A stretch of 64,000 bases of DNA, from the NCBI GenBank assembly GCA_038373865.1, contig JAXGGA010001165.1, positions 1 to 64,000 on the forward strand. Direction: 5' to 3'. The stretch comes from Uloborus plumipes. Lineage: Eukaryota > Arthropoda > Arachnida > Araneae > Uloboridae. Shown here piece after piece: positions 23,641 to 36,754 of this stretch. How positions within the stretch are numbered: position 1 is the first letter of the stretch; each line of letters starts with the position of its first letter. The notes beneath the pieces were generated by a model. It did not search any database and was not told where the DNA came from. It was given only the letters and a program-made list of their open reading frames with translations. A program made the position numbers and the translations under genes.

Positions 23641-26225
23641 TTAACATGAGCGCCTACTGGGAAATTTAAATTGAATGTTGATTCTGAACTTAAAGGCGGA
23701 TTTCCTTCAAACTAACTTTGTAAGAAAACGGTTTTTGATAAAAACATGTATGTTAAGTACTTTTCTGAAAAATCTTCTGTGAGGACTTTGATTCCGACTC
23801 CGACTCCGCAAACATGGCGGAAAATGCAGGCTCAGAAAAAAATGACTGACTGGGCAGACGATTTTTTGTTTATTTATTCATTTTTTTTTGTTTTATTTAT
23901 TATTATTTATTTTTTATTTTTTTTTTGGCAGACGATTTTTTTTTTTGATTACAAAAATTGTTCATTCACGAGAGCATTTTATTCTTTATTTATATTTAAC
24001 AACTGGCAACGGATTAAAAATAAAATTCGAGACATTTTATTAACGAACGAGGTTTTTTTTTTCTTTGTTTGATAAAATGTGTTTTGATGTTCTTTGTACT
24101 TTTATTTTATTTATTATTTTTTTTCTTTTGAAAACGATTGTGAAATTTTTCTACGGAAGAACTATAACAGTTACATTCTTTAAAAGGTGCGACAAAACTT
24201 TATTTACTCGTTTATTTACTTTTTACGTGTCCATTTCATCTGATGAGAGGGGTATATTTTGCTTTTAGAAATCAGCTTTAAGTGCTATAAGGGTATGTTT
24301 GACAAAATTTTCAGTTTCAGATATTCAAGAGAATATTGATTAGATTGCTAGAATGGCCGATGTCGGTGTACGGGAAAAGTAGGCTCGTTTTAGTTCTTGA
24401 CAGAAACTTCTTGTTTTAACCTTATTTTTGCGCCAATTACATGATTATTTTTGTATTGCTGAAGAAAAATGTTTTAATTTTCTTTAGTTTTTGCTGCCGA
24501 ATGTTTTGAGTTCTTTGTTCTGCTCTTTTCTTTTAAAAGCATTTTTTAAATAAAAAACTCATTTTCGTGTTTATAGACAATTATTAGTCATGTACACCAT
24601 AAAGCCATAAGTATTTGCTTTAAAAAAATGTCTTTCAATAGGAAGTCTTTTTTTTTTATATATAATAGTTTGTTCATCATTCGGTTAGCATTTTTGTTGA
24701 GTTTTGCATCATTGGGTTTCGATAATAATGCTTTTTATATTACAATTTATGAAAGTATACTACTTTTGGAAATTGTGTACTTTCATGCATGAAAATAAGT
24801 GATGAAGTTAAACGTTATTAAAGCACAACATTGCAAAAATAGTGCATACATGTAACCCCTTTTCCAAAACATACAGAATTTTCTGCCTCTCATAGCTAAG
24901 CAGCCGCAATAAGGAATCCTGCTTAGCATCAGAAGCTCAAAATATTTTCGCTGCAAAAGGTATAGCTTTTTACTTTGAATCATGTGCATTCAATATTTTA
25001 CAGTTGAGTAATTTAATAAAGTTATTATTTTTTTTCCAAAATGTCATTTAGTGAAAAGATTCAATATTTCAATTAGATACTAGCTGATTGGCCCGGCATT
25101 GCACGGCCTACCTCTGAACAAAGCATGAACAAAACTTAAATATTTTATACGACTGGCCTTCTTACTATTTTTTTTTCCAAAGGCTCTTTTATTTTTTGCG
25201 TTTCACCGTGTACTTTTTTACAACACGTTTATCATATACATATCATAGCGTGATGTAATTAAAATAGTGTTTTTAATAGATTGTTGTCTTATTAGCGCGG
25301 TGAAACCGCCGAGGACAGCCCCATGCCCTAATAAAAGTTTTTGAAGTAACAACTCATATCCAGTATAATGCAAAGGATTTCGCATTTTTTGTTCTCCTGC
25401 TTTTCAACTAATTTATATTGCAAAAACTACAAGAGTTGCTCGCGATAAAAATAGTACGTGCGTGGTCCGCTAATGAGTTGGCTTGCATCGCATGCGGCCC
25501 ACCAATAATGCTACTGTTACGTGTGTGGCCCTTTACTGAAAAAGGTTGTGCTCTCCTACTGTAGAATATGCTTTTCATATTGCATAACATATAAAGCTTT
25601 ATATTACTTAGTTACAATAAAAAAAATTAGAAATGTCTACTTTTCTTGTACTAACAGTATAAAACTAACAAAAAAACTTTAATTAATGAAATCAATACAA
25701 AAAACCGTAAATATTTTGTATTTTTAGTGTCACTAAAAGCTCATCGTTACATCTCAAAATGTTACATCGAAATTACCGATGGGATTAATCTTGAAAAAAA
25801 AGCATGTTATAAGCATTCGGATGCATTGTCGGAGAAGGATTGTTTATACCGCTAATTAATGTTGCACTTTTTATAGTTTCATCATCGACGGTAATTCGGC
25901 ACATGTGATCTTGATAAATTAATAGTTTCCCTCCCCGGGTCGATTACATGTAACTGAAGCTCATTCTGGTGAGAAATTAATATCGATGAAGTAGATAAAA
26001 CGCGAGTAAAAAAAAATGGCTAAAGAATAACCACCAACGCGTTTTATGTGAAAAGGGGGTTGGTAGGGACGAAAAAGAATCCCTACGAAACCCTTCTTGG
26101 AATCCTGAACTGGCCCCCTCTTTTGATTGACGTTATCTCTCCCCATAGGAGGGACACATGGGCGTGACCAACTCGTCAAAGTAGCTCGCGTTATCAGCTT
26201 TAGGCGAAATAGTGTGCACACCAGT
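23641..26225. other. AT-rich intergenic DNA
   Basis: T-rich low complexity at 23870-24130. A fragment at 25078-25330 starting TAGCTGATTGGCCCGGCATT resembles a dispersed arthropod repeat with a TAGCTGACCCGGC start (weak). No gene recognised; open frames here lack family features. Confidence 0.4.
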
Positions 26226-26302
26226 GACGTGCGTCTACGGTAAAATTTGCATGAATTTCTGACCACTCCTTCTTGGTGTTGCATTTTCAATGTCGAGCAG
26301 TG
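26226..26302. mobile_element. Solo terminal inverted repeat of a Tc1-like element
   Basis: GACCACTCCTTCTTGGTGTT, then GCATTTTCAATGTCGAGCAG and TG followed by TA, is the inverse of the end at 6883-6950. No transposase next to it. It could be a deleted copy, or the displaced partner of the 6883 end. Confidence 0.75.
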
Positions 26303-26680
26303 TATTTAGATTTTAAATGCCTAATGATCAGAGAAGTTCGTTTTAATATGAGATCGGCAATCAGGGTCGGGGGTTGTTTAAATTTTTAATTTAATGTTAG
26401 TACTTGTAAGTATTCCCCTTAATTGAGAAGTTTTCGGGTCAATTCAGAATGCAAGAACCTCCAAATGTAGTTCTGCAGATATCTTCAAATTAATGAAGAT
26501 ATTGCACAGAAATCTGCAAAATTTCTTTAGATTTCATGTGGAAGTTTGTTAAGGCATCAAATTTTCTTGCGAAAATGCCAAGTTTTGAGCCGAATCAGCG
26601 TCATTTAGGGAAAATTAGATCTATTTCTAAGTAAAACCTGTGCAGAATATTTACAGGTTTAACAAAATTTGATGATTTTA
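26303..26680. other. No recognised feature
   Basis: AT-rich spacer between two transposon ends. Confidence 0.4.
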
Positions 26681-27369
26681 CGAGGGCAATTCAGAAACTA
26701 ACCTCCGGTTGATTGAAAAAAATACACCAAGTTAAGTAAAAATATTTTAATATATACATCTTACAACTACATCTTTGCACTATTTTTCGACATAGTCTCC
26801 ATAACGATTGAGGCACTTATCGTATCTCTTCACAAGCTTTGAAATTCCTTCTGCGTAAAAATCACCCGCTTGTGCCTTGAGCCAGCCTGTGACCGCATCT
26901 TTGAGCTCTTCGTCGTCATCAAACCGCTGGGACCCGAGCCATTTCTTCATATGCATGAAGAGGTGATAATCGCTTGGCGCCAGATCTGGGCTGTAAGGTG
27001 GATGGTTGAAAACGTCCCACTTGAAGGACTCAAGAAGGGCTGTTGTTCTGCGAGCAGAGTGAGGACGGGCGTTATCGTGCAAAAAAACGATACCGGAAGT
27101 CAGCATACCACGGCGATGAATAGCTGCTGCAGAGTATCCTTTGGCTGTAAAAAACCTTATAACAGCACGCACTTCACATTTGGCGGGATTTTCTATTGCA
27201 GCACACATTTCAAACTGCCACAAAAACTAAACTAGCGCAGGTACGATGTTCACTCGACTACGGCTTGATGCCGACTGACCTGCTGAGCGTGTGAATGCAC
27301 AGATGGCGAGCTACTCCCCCCACTACCCGCACTGTGACCAATCGGAGGTTAGTTTCTGAATTGCCCTCG
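26681..27369 (-). mobile_element. Internally deleted mariner element
   Basis: Inverted ends CGAGGGCAATTCAGAAACTA and its complement, flanked by TA (26679-26680, 27370-27371). 689 bp instead of about 1.3 kb for a full mariner. Confidence 0.93.
26780..27223 (-). pseudogene. Mariner transposase with in-frame internal deletion
   Basis: 147 codons against about 345 in the family. The N-terminal ~37 residues (IENPAKCEVRAVIRFFTAKG) join directly to the catalytic C-terminal part: HDNARPHSA with the second Asp, then YSPDLAPSDYHLF with the third Asp (the D34D spacing of mariner), and the YDKCLNRYGDYVEK C-terminus. The helix-turn-helix region and the first catalytic Asp are missing, so no activity is expected, though the frame stays open through the junction. 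Confidence 0.92.
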
Positions 27370-27371
27370 TA

Positions 27372-28043
27372 TATTAAAAATTATGTACATGTAGATTGTA
27401 TTTATTTATGTCAGTATAACTTCTGAACGCCAGTGAAATTATCATCGAACCAGATATCGATAAATTCGTAGTTTTTTAGGCCTTGTGTTCGTAATTAATG
27501 TAATTGTAGGATTTTAATTCGCGGACATTATCAATTATATCTATATATTATTATATACGCATCCTTTTTCTTCCGAAATTTCGGTTTCTGCTTCGCAAGG
27601 GATCAATAATTTTTCCAATTCAACTGTGTTTATTCAAGCTTTTAAATGATAATATTAGAAAATGGATAAGATTGAAGATTTCATTCTTTTTCGTATTGTC
27701 GAAAGAATTTTATAAACATAAATAAAGAAAATGTTTTAAAGAGAAACCTTCCAAATATTATCGTCCAGAGCATAGTTAAATTTTGTACGAAGTCTTGTTC
27801 AAATCAAACAAGGGTTTAGAATTACATTATTATAGAATCCATACAACTATGAGTTCGATTCTATAGACATTGATTCAGTGCGTGTGTGGTGGGGGGGGGG
27901 GGCAATAAAATGAACATAAATATATGCATATTTATTTGAAATATATTACGAAGTTAAAAATCATATAGAAGTATCAACAACATTTTTCCTAATAATTCCT
28001 GGAAAAGTTATCTTCTAAAATTTTTATTCGATGGAATCATATA
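27372..28043. other. AT-rich spacer
   Basis: Contains a G run at 27889-27902. No gene recognised. Confidence 0.4.
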
Positions 28044-28854
28044 TGGGCTATTCTCTAAACTCGTCATTTTTCACTCGAAATCTGTCCGGGCACGGTTTTT
28101 TAAAATGTTCGTATGATTATAATACTATTGCTCAGAAAATGAATTTATTACTTTGGTTTGAAAGAGGGTCAATTGAAGTTTGTTTTTCTGATAAATCATG
28201 ATAGGAGGTAAGTCCCCCGCCTAGTATAATTAGGCAGGGGATTGTGCCAGGTGACTGTGTTTTTAATCTTTGTTGCGTAATATCTGCAAAACTATTGGAA
28301 CATAATTAGTTACGAGACTACCTATAAATTTAGGCACAAATCATGGACATAATAACTAATATGTTTTATAATTAAATTAATTGACATTAATAAAATCACT
28401 TCCCAGAGGACTGTTTTCGCAACGACCCTGATGCATACTTTCATCACGTTTCATCACTGTTTACTTTCATCACTGTTTGAAAATACTCTGCACAGAATTT
28501 ACATGACAATTTTAAGTTTTAGAAATACGTAATTATACCTTATTTTATAAGAAAAATATAGCTTCATTATTCTATTTTTAGATATTAATTGCCAAATTTA
28601 TGTAGTGTTAATAGGTTTTTTGAAATACTATTTTTAATAGTTAGACAATGGGATTGGGACAGCCAGGGGACTGTTTTTGGCACTTAGATAATTTCTAGAA
28701 AAAAAAAATTAAATTGTTATCACTTCAAATACAATTGGGCCATAAATTATTAATGCTTTACTTGTATTAAGAGCGATAATTACTTTATTACACTTTATTA
28801 TTTTTAAAATACTCAGTCCGGACAGCCAATTACCAGTTTACATAGAATCGCCCA
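28044..28854. mobile_element. Non-autonomous TIR element with TA target duplication
   Basis: Left end TGGGCTATTCTCTAAACTCG and right end, inverted, TGGGCGATTCTATGTAAACT; both reach a TCTGTCCGG/GCTGTCCGG block further in. TA at 28042-28043 and 28855-28856. No open frame, so a MITE of about 811 bp, probably Tc1/mariner/pogo-related from the TA site. Confidence 0.75.
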
Positions 28855-29235
28855 TAACACTCATTTTCGAAGCATCACAACCAGGGACGCCCCGAGCTTA
28901 AATTTTTGGGAGGGGGAAAATTCTCAATTTGCCGAATGGAACTTCAAAATGTGCCGAATGAAAAAATACGAATATGTACACAAACCTTAGTGACTTATTG
29001 ATATTTTTACTGTTTTCCGAAGTAGTTCTGTAAATGCTGAAAACAACTAATAACAATACTTGTTACTTTGGTAAAGCAGAACTGTGGACGTCCTGAGGCT
29101 TGAAAGAGTAAATATTGAGTAAACTCAGGCACTCAGTGACTAGCGTAGCTATGATTTAATTTTGGGGAGGGATCCAATAAAAATTATGTATAACGGTATT
29201 AATTAAACTTCGAGATTTCTTAAGGTATTAGAGTA

Positions 29236-29435
29236 CACTGTAAAAATGTATGTTCTTTTTACAGTATAATACAGTTAAATTTTACGACAAAAAACTGTAA
29301 AATTTCTAATTTTACAGTAAGAAACGGTAGGATTGCTAGTTTTATTTTATTACTCTGCATTTTACAGTTTTAAATTGGAACTTCGGCTGCCAGTATTGAA
29401 CTGCAAGAACGACAGCTCCTTTTTTGCAGTGCAGG
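29236..29435. repeat. Possible small TIR repeat inside the hAT element
   Basis: CACTGTAAAAATG at the left and CACTGCAAAAAAGG (inverted) at the right, with several internal ACTGTAAAAT words. No target duplication found. Confidence 0.35.
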
Positions 29436-30065
29436 GAAATTATGTATGCAAAACGAATATTTCATTTTTGATTTCTTTTTTTTTTTTTTTACTTATGGCT
29501 GCGCCACTGACGCGAATCAGTTGCTAGCCGAGAAAGGTTCAGTTACACGCACACAATTACACAGAAAATATACTATTAGTAGCTTGTTTTTCAATGTCGA
29601 ATCAACGAAATGATAACGGGATTTTTTTATTCAACACGATTTCTTCATACATTACATGCATAATTTATTGAAAATGCTGAAAACCAATTTTATTAAACTC
29701 TAAGAAACAAGCATAATGTCTGAAAAATAATTTGAGCAAAGATTAAAATTAATTTATGGCTAAAATTTTTATACAATTTTTTCCAAAGGCATGACGACCT
29801 TTAACGAAGAAATTATTTTGTTTCTAATTATTGAGGTCGGTGGTGGATTTACCAAGTCACACATGTCGCAACTGTGACATAAAAGCCCGGAAAGGAATTT
29901 AAACTGCACATGAACAAATTTTCACATTAAACAAGGGGCTCCCAAAATGTATTGCGACAGGCTTTGAAGTGTGGGAGTCCTGTGGTCATGATTTAAATCA
30001 GTGAGTAAAACAATGCATTGAAACAAATTAAAAGAGGAAGAAAAAAAGATCAGTTTAAAACTAAC

Positions 30066-30270
30066 CGTTAATGGCGATAATTCGCTGCTTGAAGCAGTCT
30101 TTATTTTCTTTCTTGCAACATCAAATGGATTTTTTAGAGCTCCAGCAAGTTTCACATGAGATATGTCTTCCACCGTGGCTGAGTTCCTCATGTTTTCGTT
30201 TATAATCGTCATCAAAAGTACTTCCAGAAATTAAACACTCAACTTTATATCGTTTACGAATTCTCTTCAT
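30066..30270 (-). pseudogene. hAT-type transposase N-terminal exon, frameshifted
   Basis: Minus-strand exon opening MKRIRKRYKVECLISGST, then FDDDYKRKHEELSHGG; one frame slip near 30175 leads into HVKLAGALKNPFDVARKK, ending at a GTTAGT donor (30065). This layout (a short Cys/His start, DDYxxKHE, HGG, then NPFxxA) recalls the N-terminus of ZMYM/hAT-like proteins of invertebrates. The location inside a hAT element with a perfect 8-bp duplication supports it. No catalytic domain remains. Confidence 0.5.
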
Positions 30271-30741
30271 TGTAAGCAAAATCAATAAATTAAGTAAAAC
30301 AGATATATGTATTTCAGTACTATAATTAAAACGAAAAACAATATTCAACTAGTTCGCCGATCTATTCTTTTTGTAGTGAAGAAAGTCAAGGAATGGAACT
30401 AAATAAATCAAGCTAAGCAGATAATATTTTTCAGTACGAGAAATGAGAAAATCTGCTAGTAAAGCAAAAAAAATAACTGAAGTCGCCGCATAATATTAAA
30501 GTTCTTTGCGTTCAAAGTGCAACATTTATGCATTGCAGCATTTTCACTATACATTATCCGTCTTGTCTGGGGTCATGCTACACACACTACGGAATTCACC
30601 GAAAGTCGCCAAGGAAAGAAACGTTCTGGTTTATGATAAATAACGTCAATAAAAGAATGTGATATATTTTTATTAATCGGATCTTCTCATTTTCAAAGAT
30701 AACATATGTGTAACAAAAACGAGAAAGATTGCAGCCGCACG

Positions 30742-30747
<6 letters not shown>

Positions 30748-30789
<42 letters not shown>
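30748..30789. repeat. (TA)n microsatellite
   Basis: About 42 bp of alternating TA. Confidence 0.98.
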
Positions 30790-30791
<2 letters not shown>

Positions 30792-30907
30792 CAAAAAAAA
30801 TTTCAATACTATCCCTGAATGTGCCGAATCGTTGTCCGAATTTGCCGAATGAGGAAGATGTTTGGGAGCTCCCGGTGACCTCTCTTCGGGGCGCTCCTGA
30901 TCACAAC

Positions 30908-33462
30908 ATAAATGTTTCAGCGAATGAAATGAGATGTGCTGAATTTTTTTTTTCTTCACATTTAGAATTTTTGTATGGATGATTTATAAATTGCCAAAAA
31001 TTTATTTACTATTTTTTTATTACTGCAATTAGCGTTTAACTAATCTTATAATCAATGGCCCGCTGAGCTCTCAGACGCGCAGTAATTAATTTCTTTCAGG
31101 AGCACGCGTTATAGAATAATATCTTATTAGTTTTAATTGGATTAGAGTTAACTAATATAACACAAATGTATATCACAGTGGCTATAGCTCCACACTGAGT
31201 CACTGATTGCAGTCAAGGTCACGGCTCACTACATTCTTCATAATGAGGCCTAGTGGACAGTAAGAATAGTGGGAGGGCGCAAATTGATTGACAATTGTCT
31301 TGTTTTAGTAGGAAATGGAGTTTCCCAGTTTAGATTTATTGTCTTATTCAAATAAATAAATAAAAAATATTTTTTTTTTTGCGAGTAACGTGCTCACATT
31401 GTTTAATAACATGTTCACCATGTAATTTCTATTATTCAAACTAAATTTAACACTTATATGGGCTATAATATTGAAAAATCTTGCGCATATTGAACTTGAA
31501 AACCCTAAAAATAAGCAAATTTCAGGCAAAATTTGTGATTTATCTGAGGGTGATGGAATTTTTTTCGTAATCAGCACATAAAATACTGTTGAAACCAATA
31601 GTTAAATATGCAACAATTTTTTCATTGCAGACCTGTGTATTTTATGCTATGAAAATTTTTAATGTATGTTCTTAAAGCATTCTTACCATTGCATTTGGTA
31701 TTTAATTGCTATGATGCAAAATGCAAGAACTACACGCCACTTTACGAAACAATGTTTATTACAAGTAATATCACAGGAAGCATTTCTATAAAAAACAGTT
31801 CTTCAAATACAATAAAAGGAACAGAACAATTAGCTTTTAAATCTCCAATGTTTTTTATAGTCAATACTTTTCGCTTCGTTAAAACCCTAATACATATTAT
31901 ACGTACAAAATTCAAAAACAAGAGTATTTGTTTTGGATTTATAAATCTTTTCAGAAAAGTGCTAAATAAATGAGCAATATTTTAAATATTTTAACAATTT
32001 TAAGGAAAGCAACAAATTACCAATTGGACAGGCCCATCATTCTTCTTCTTTTTTTTTTTTGGGGGGGGGGGGTACATAATACTCAATGGAAATTATACCA
32101 AAAGACAACACAAACACAGTCCACTTATATGTAAAAACATGAATTTTGCACAGCTCTCCCTCCCCCAATTATCCAAATGAAGGGCCTGCAAGTGGAGAGG
32201 ATTAAGCAATGTTCATCAATAATTTTTAAAAGCAAAAGTATTCCAAGAGATTTAAAAAAAAATAAATAATTCTCATGACAAATTCAATTAATTATTGTTA
32301 ATAGTGTTATTAAATATGTAGTATTCAAGACAAGAATGAAAAGTGATGATTTATTTTCATGTTAATTGAAAACAAAAAAGTTGATGATTAAAATAAGTGT
32401 ACAATTACACTACTTGCCAGCACATATAATACATCATACTTTAATGTCCTCTTGATAAATATTGTTTTGATCTAATAGCTTTGGCACTTGCTTGAGTTTA
32501 AGCAGCTTTACTAGGTCACAGAAATGGAAAACAACATTTCACTCACAAAGGTGGAATAACTTGTCAAAAACAAAACTAAGACAATCAACATCTCCTAATA
32601 ATAAATTTGAGATTGAAAACATAATGCACAGAACATAAAATAATTAAAAACATAATATTTAGTTTTCATTTTAATATAATCTTTTAAAATAAAAAAAAAT
32701 TATCGTGGAAATTATTGCATTCCTGGAAATAATTGGAAAAAAAAATGCTACATCTATTTTAGAAAATCATGCCACACAATATTGTTTAAATTAAAAAAAA
32801 AAAAAAATTCTACACAAATATTCTCTTTATATTCGCTACATAAACATTCACACTTTGTACAATTGACAGTTTTATCTGAACCATCATTGGATTTTATGTT
32901 CAACACATAATAGTTAACAGTACATTTTTCTAAAATGCATGATTGATAATCATAAATAATATTTCATCTAAAAATAATTGGAAAATACTTTCAAAATATA
33001 GGATTATTTTTATAAAGGGTATAGCTTGCTTTTAACAGACAATAAAAAGTTTATTTTCCAAAAGACGTGAAATTAGGATCTAATTCATACACTTGAAAGC
33101 TTTTTCAATTTGAACTAAATAATTATAAATTTTTTTCAGCGTAATTAAATAAATTTCAACCTTATTTTACTTTTAGCATTCAGAGAAATTAAAAAATTGA
33201 AATGATTGCAGCATTTGAGAATTAGTTCATTCGTGATTAATCATATGATTACTGACAAAAAATGATTAATCTTAACCTACACCACATGGCGTACAATTAC
33301 AGCTGTTGTTCTAAATTACTGATGCATAGCTTATAGAGAAATTGATATTTAATTTTGCAATTTTTTTTAAACTATCAACTTTGAAACTGCTTGAAAAAAA
33401 AAGTTGATTAGGTGCCTTGATTTTTAACCAAGGATTAATGTAGTTACTGGATTCCCAGTCCT
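30908..33462. other. AT-rich intergenic DNA
   Basis: No recognised gene. A 103-codon open frame at 31662-31973 (plus) has no family features or plausible context and I do not call it. T/G runs at 32045-32072. Confidence 0.4.
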
Positions 33463-34284
33463 TTGTATTCTGGGCAGGGCTGCCATGTTTTCCAGAAAAT
33501 GCCTTTGCGGCTATTTGGCATTGTTAGCTTGGGGTATCTTGGCATAGGCCAGAAATCTCTGCCAACTTACCCCACCATGATGTTACTGTGGCATCGCATA
33601 GTTTTAGATTCCAACACAGACCTACCGGCTGTCCTTTCTACTAGTACGGGTAATGCTGGTGTAGAAAATGTTCCTACTGCTGGTTAGGAGGAATACTAGT
33701 GTTAAAATTGTCTCTATTGCTAGCGTTGAAAGGAGTGAACCTTTCATCCCCACTAGGGCAACTCGCTTCTCCAAAACATGTCGATTTGTGCCTCTGAAGA
33801 CATTCAGCCTTTTCCAAAAGCTGGGCCACGAAAACGGACAACCAGAAGAAAAAAAAGTCACTGTACAATCTGAACCAAAACTCCAGTTGAAAATGAACTG
33901 GCAAAAGAAAAATGCGAGAAAATAAAATATAAACACTTTACGTTGATGGGACAAAAAAAGAAACTAAAAACCACGACTACGAAAACAAAGAATATTGCAA
34001 AGAAACGTTGGAATAAGGAAGATATTAGTAGCACCGAAACTGATGAGCCTTTCTCTGATGCTATACCGTATGCTGATAGTGAGGTAGTGTTTGCTGATAG
34101 CTATGATTTCTTGTTTCCTCAGTACAATGATGAGAGTAAAGATGAGCCATTTCTACTGCATCTGATCGGCCCCAACCTACCTACACAGCCCCCACTTGCA
34201 GATGAGACAGCATTAAACGCTGATGTTGGCTCCATTCAGATGAGTAAGAACCCATATTTTGCAGTTGACATGAAACATTTGTAA
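33463..34284 (+). pseudogene. pogo/Tigger-like transposase C-terminal relic
   Basis: At about 33783-33950 one frame reads ASEDIQPFPKAGPRKRTT followed by basic residues, a stop, then TPVENELAKEKCEKIK. This PFPKAGPRK plus Lys-rich tail is characteristic of the C-terminal tail of pogo-like (CENPB-type DDE) transposases in invertebrates. The acidic Ser-rich continuation to the stop at 34282 also fits. The DNA-binding and DDE parts are absent and frames shift at least twice. 34630-34660 (inverse of AGACCAGGGCTAGTTGGCAT) may be the element's right end. Confidence 0.65.
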
Positions 34285-35337
34285 CCAATCTACCTACAAT
34301 GCTCATACATGTTTTTCAAAACTTTGTTTTGGCATATTATCTTATAATCTATTTAAATAAATATTTTAAAATAAAAAATTGTTACATTGCTGCAAATTTA
34401 TCATTTCAAAGAATGTCATGCCAACATACCCTTATGCATCTGCCAACTTACCTCAACTACAGGGTAAGTTGGCACTGTTAAGGAGCCTTCGAAAAATATT
34501 TTTCACAAGTTTCCCAGTGGATTTTAGGTGATGTTCCTAGTGGTTTTTTGTGGCCAAGATACCCTATTAGAGGCGTAAATTACTTTTACCATAAGTACAA
34601 CAGAAAAAATTAGAAAAATTGAGAAGTAAAAACTATGCCAACTAGCCCTGGTCTCCCCTAATTATTTCTGTGTGCCACTGATGTCTTAAGGGGATATTTG
34701 GGCTGAAAACAATGAAATGATATGTGCCCTTTAACTCCATGAGTATTCCAACAAATTATTCACGCTAATATAAACATTCTATCATGTATTAGTATCATTT
34801 AATATACATATTTAAAAAAAAAAAATGCCATGGGTCATTCACTGCTTTAGAAACAAAACAATTATATAGCTAGCCCATAGATTCATGACTTTAAACTCTG
34901 ATCTCAACTCAAGGACAAACAAATCAGATGTAAGAAAAAAGAAATTTCAACTTTTCTTGTCATAATACTAACACATCCGGAAATTTTCACAAAAAATGAA
35001 CACATCAACTATCACAAGTTGTCACCCTTAAAAACTACTTTTAATAAACATGATAGACGTGAAGTAGAAAAATGGTGTAGCAAATAATTTAGAACAAAAA
35101 CAACATTTTTCAAATTCTACTGTATTTAAATTAGTTTTATTTTAGAATGAGTTGTAAAAGTATGGTTGATTCCACTGGTTGAACCTTATCAACAAGAAGA
35201 AAGTGAAATGTTTTATGGTAAATCAAAAGATTTCTTGATTAGTAAATACAATTTTCCCAAATAAATTGCAATTATTTTTTGTTTTTTCCTTTCCACTTTT
35301 TTTTTACAAAAATGAACAAAAATTAAATAGATAATTG
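34285..35337. other. AT-rich DNA downstream of the pogo relic
   Basis: TGCCAACTTACC words (34430-34460) and their inverse echo 33560, suggesting pogo-element non-coding sequence. Nothing else recognised. Confidence 0.35.
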
Positions 35338-35339
35338 TA

Positions 35340-36225
35340 AGGGAATGTGGGGCAAAGTGAAATGGCCAAATGTTTTCAGTTTGCAGCACCATCTATCTAG
35401 CAATATTTTAACAAAGTCCCTAGACATAGTCTATTCCTGACAACAAATAAATATATCTAAAGATCAATGAAAAAAAATTATACAAGTTCTTTTCAAAATT
35501 TGATGCACTTATTGTAATATTCATGTTTTTTTAAAAATATTTTTTATTATGATTCAATTATAAAATTTTTGTAATCATCATTTTAAGTATTAATTGAGAT
35601 CTACTGGTATCCAGTACAATACTTATTCTGTTTATATTAAGCGAATTTTAATTTAAATGTTCAGTGTAATTTGTCAAGTGCACATAGGGCAAAGTGAAAT
35701 AATTCATTTTGTTTACTTATGCATTCATTTTTTAAATCATGTACGTATTTCTTTATTTATTAATAAATTTACATTCTTTTACCTATTAATTCACTTATTT
35801 ATTCATTCGCTCACTGATTTTCTTATTCGTTCTCTATTTTATTCACTCATTTCTTTTTCTCATAAATTTATGAGTTCATTAATTTGTTTATTTATTTATT
35901 CGTTTATTTTTCACTAATAAGTCAATTATTCGCTTGTTTACACGTCCATTTGATAAAATTACTAGTAATCATAAAATAGAAAATTTTCATAGTAAAAATA
36001 TTGCATTTTCACTTTGCCCCATGGTTTTTTAAGGTGGAAATTTTTTACCTTTATTTGAAGGTGCAAAATGACAGCCAAAAATAAAAAATAATCTTTCAAC
36101 GCAAGTTGTCATACTAAATATATTATTCAATCTTTTTGTACAATAACTCTCAGAACAAATTTCCGATGCGTTCATTTTGAAATAGGTCAGCTATCTTAAC
36201 TATTTCACTTTACCCTACATTCCCC
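35340..36225. mobile_element. Non-autonomous TIR element, TA target duplication
   Basis: Left end AGGGAATGTGGGGCAAAGTG, right end inverted GGGGAATGTAGGGTAAAGTG; TA at 35338-35339 and 36226-36227. GGGCAAAGTGAAAT recurs inside (35686; inverse near 36010). 886 bp with only low-complexity TTTATTCA-type open frames. TA duplication suggests a pogo or mariner relative. Confidence 0.8.
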
Positions 36226-36227
36226 TA

Positions 36228-36547
36228 TATCATCTTAAAAAATATTCCTTCTCCTTCATTTCTTTTTAAGCTTGTTGCAAAGTACTAACTGTGGATCACT
36301 TCTTGCCCATTTACACTTTGAATATGATGCTTCATGCTAATATCTTACTTTTTATGACAATTCAGTAAAAATATAAGAAATCCTGGCAAAATTTCTCAGC
36401 AGACAGCACATTCAATGACAATGTATGTCAGTAGCAAAACGCAAAATGTAACACTAATGAAGATAATCAGAAAAAAGATTAAATGATTAAATATCTTACA
36501 AAGAGCATCAATGTAAACAAAATTGAGCAAAAACATATCCATTAATT
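36228..36547. other. No recognised feature
   Basis: AT-rich spacer. Confidence 0.4.
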
Positions 36548-36754
36548 TTGGAGTATGCTGTTCAGTTTTGGTCTCCTTATCTGACGAAAGATATTCATTT
36601 ACTGGAAAGGGTACAAAGAAGGGCTACAAGGTTAGTAAATGGATTTTTTAATTTAGACTATGATTCCAGACTTAGAATGCTTAATATGTATAGCCTTGAG
36701 TAAAGGAGAATCAGAGGGGACATGATTCAGCTCTTTAAATTTATTAAAATGAAT
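36548..36754 (+). pseudogene. LINE reverse-transcriptase C-terminal fragment
   Basis: Reads LEYAVQFWSPYLTKDI, then LLERVQRRATRLVNGF, then SLE-stop-RRIRGDMIQLFKFI. The LEYAVQFWSPY...ERVQRRATR pattern is the C-terminal end of the reverse transcriptase in non-LTR elements of the jockey/CR1 type. One in-frame stop; only ~70 codons survive. It abuts the BEL/Pao relic, so both are old fragments. Confidence 0.85.

Larger units (their letters stand above)
28882..30899 (-). mobile_element. hAT element with 8-bp target duplication
   Basis: Ends CAGGGACGCCCCGAG (left) and, inverted, CAGGAGCGCCCCGAAG (right). Perfect 8-bp duplication ATCACAAC at 28874-28881 and 30900-30907, diagnostic of hAT. Subterminal GCCGAAT words occur near both ends (28939, 28962; 30823, 30843), as hAT transposase binding sites often do. 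Only one transposase exon relic is recognisable (30066-30270). It carries a possible smaller TIR repeat (29236-29435) and a TA microsatellite. Confidence 0.85.

Noticed and set aside
31662..31973. 103-codon plus-strand open frame
   Set aside because: No recognisable domain, AT-driven composition, no splice or promoter context.
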